NCBI RefSeq assembly: GCF_003945595.2
Contig: NW_024104532.1
Span: 9,021,799 to 9,085,798 of the forward strand
DNA: 64,000 nucleotides
Direction: 5' to 3'
Origin: Pipra filicauda
Taxonomy: Eukaryota; Chordata; Aves; Passeriformes; Pipridae
This document shows positions 1 through 64,000 of this stretch, in pieces. The notes under the pieces are model-generated. The model did no database searches, was not told the DNA's origin, and saw only the letters and a program-made list of their open reading frames with translations. Positions within the stretch are counted from its first letter, which is position 1. Each line of letters opens with the position of its first letter. Both the position numbers and the translations under genes were made by a program.

Positions 1-64000
<64,000 letters not shown>

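Overview
The window is vertebrate, almost certainly avian, nuclear DNA. It is AT-rich and CpG-poor, with long non-coding stretches. The recognisable dispersed repeats are CR1 LINE fragments of the avian type, with the ATTCTATGATTCT-like 3' tail; ancient amniote CR1 copies and one MIR-like SINE fossil are also visible. No LTR element, tRNA, rRNA, CRISPR array or microbial gene was seen.

The window holds the 3' part of one protein-coding gene on the + strand, DOCK2 (dedicator of cytokinesis 2, the haematopoietic Rac guanine-nucleotide exchange factor). I could place 23 complete coding exons (called w1 to w23) between 5850 and 63081. A 24th exon is probably cut by the right edge (63976-64000). 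All splice phases agree: the 23 exons join into 2,497 coding bases (832 codons plus one base) with no stop or frameshift. By my recollection of human DOCK2 (about 1,830 residues) this is roughly residues 930 to 1760. It covers the helical region before DHR-2 (w1-w8), the whole catalytic DHR-2/DOCKER domain (w9-w20), and most of the C-terminal tail with its polybasic cluster (w21-w23). The N-terminal SH3 and DHR-1 domains lie upstream of the window and the last few dozen residues lie downstream.

Layout: 1-5849 is intron with no exon seen. w1-w3 are spread over 5.8-23.1 kb, around a 15.9 kb intron that carries a 55-bp tandem repeat, three or more CR1 copies and the MIR-like fossil. w4-w7 lie at 27.4-35.7 kb. 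w8-w23 are more closely packed from 40.5 to 63.1 kb.

The most notable structural point is the intron between w14 and w15. It has a near-perfect U12-type (minor spliceosome) donor, GTATCCTTG, and a matching branch-point element, CCCTTAAC, about 15 bases before the acceptor. Two other points are the consecutive non-canonical AAG acceptors of w19 and w20, the second behind a very long T tract, and a short stop-containing exon-like segment in the w6-w7 intron. I found no convincing novel gene system. Most other open reading frames are short, intronic and unsupported.
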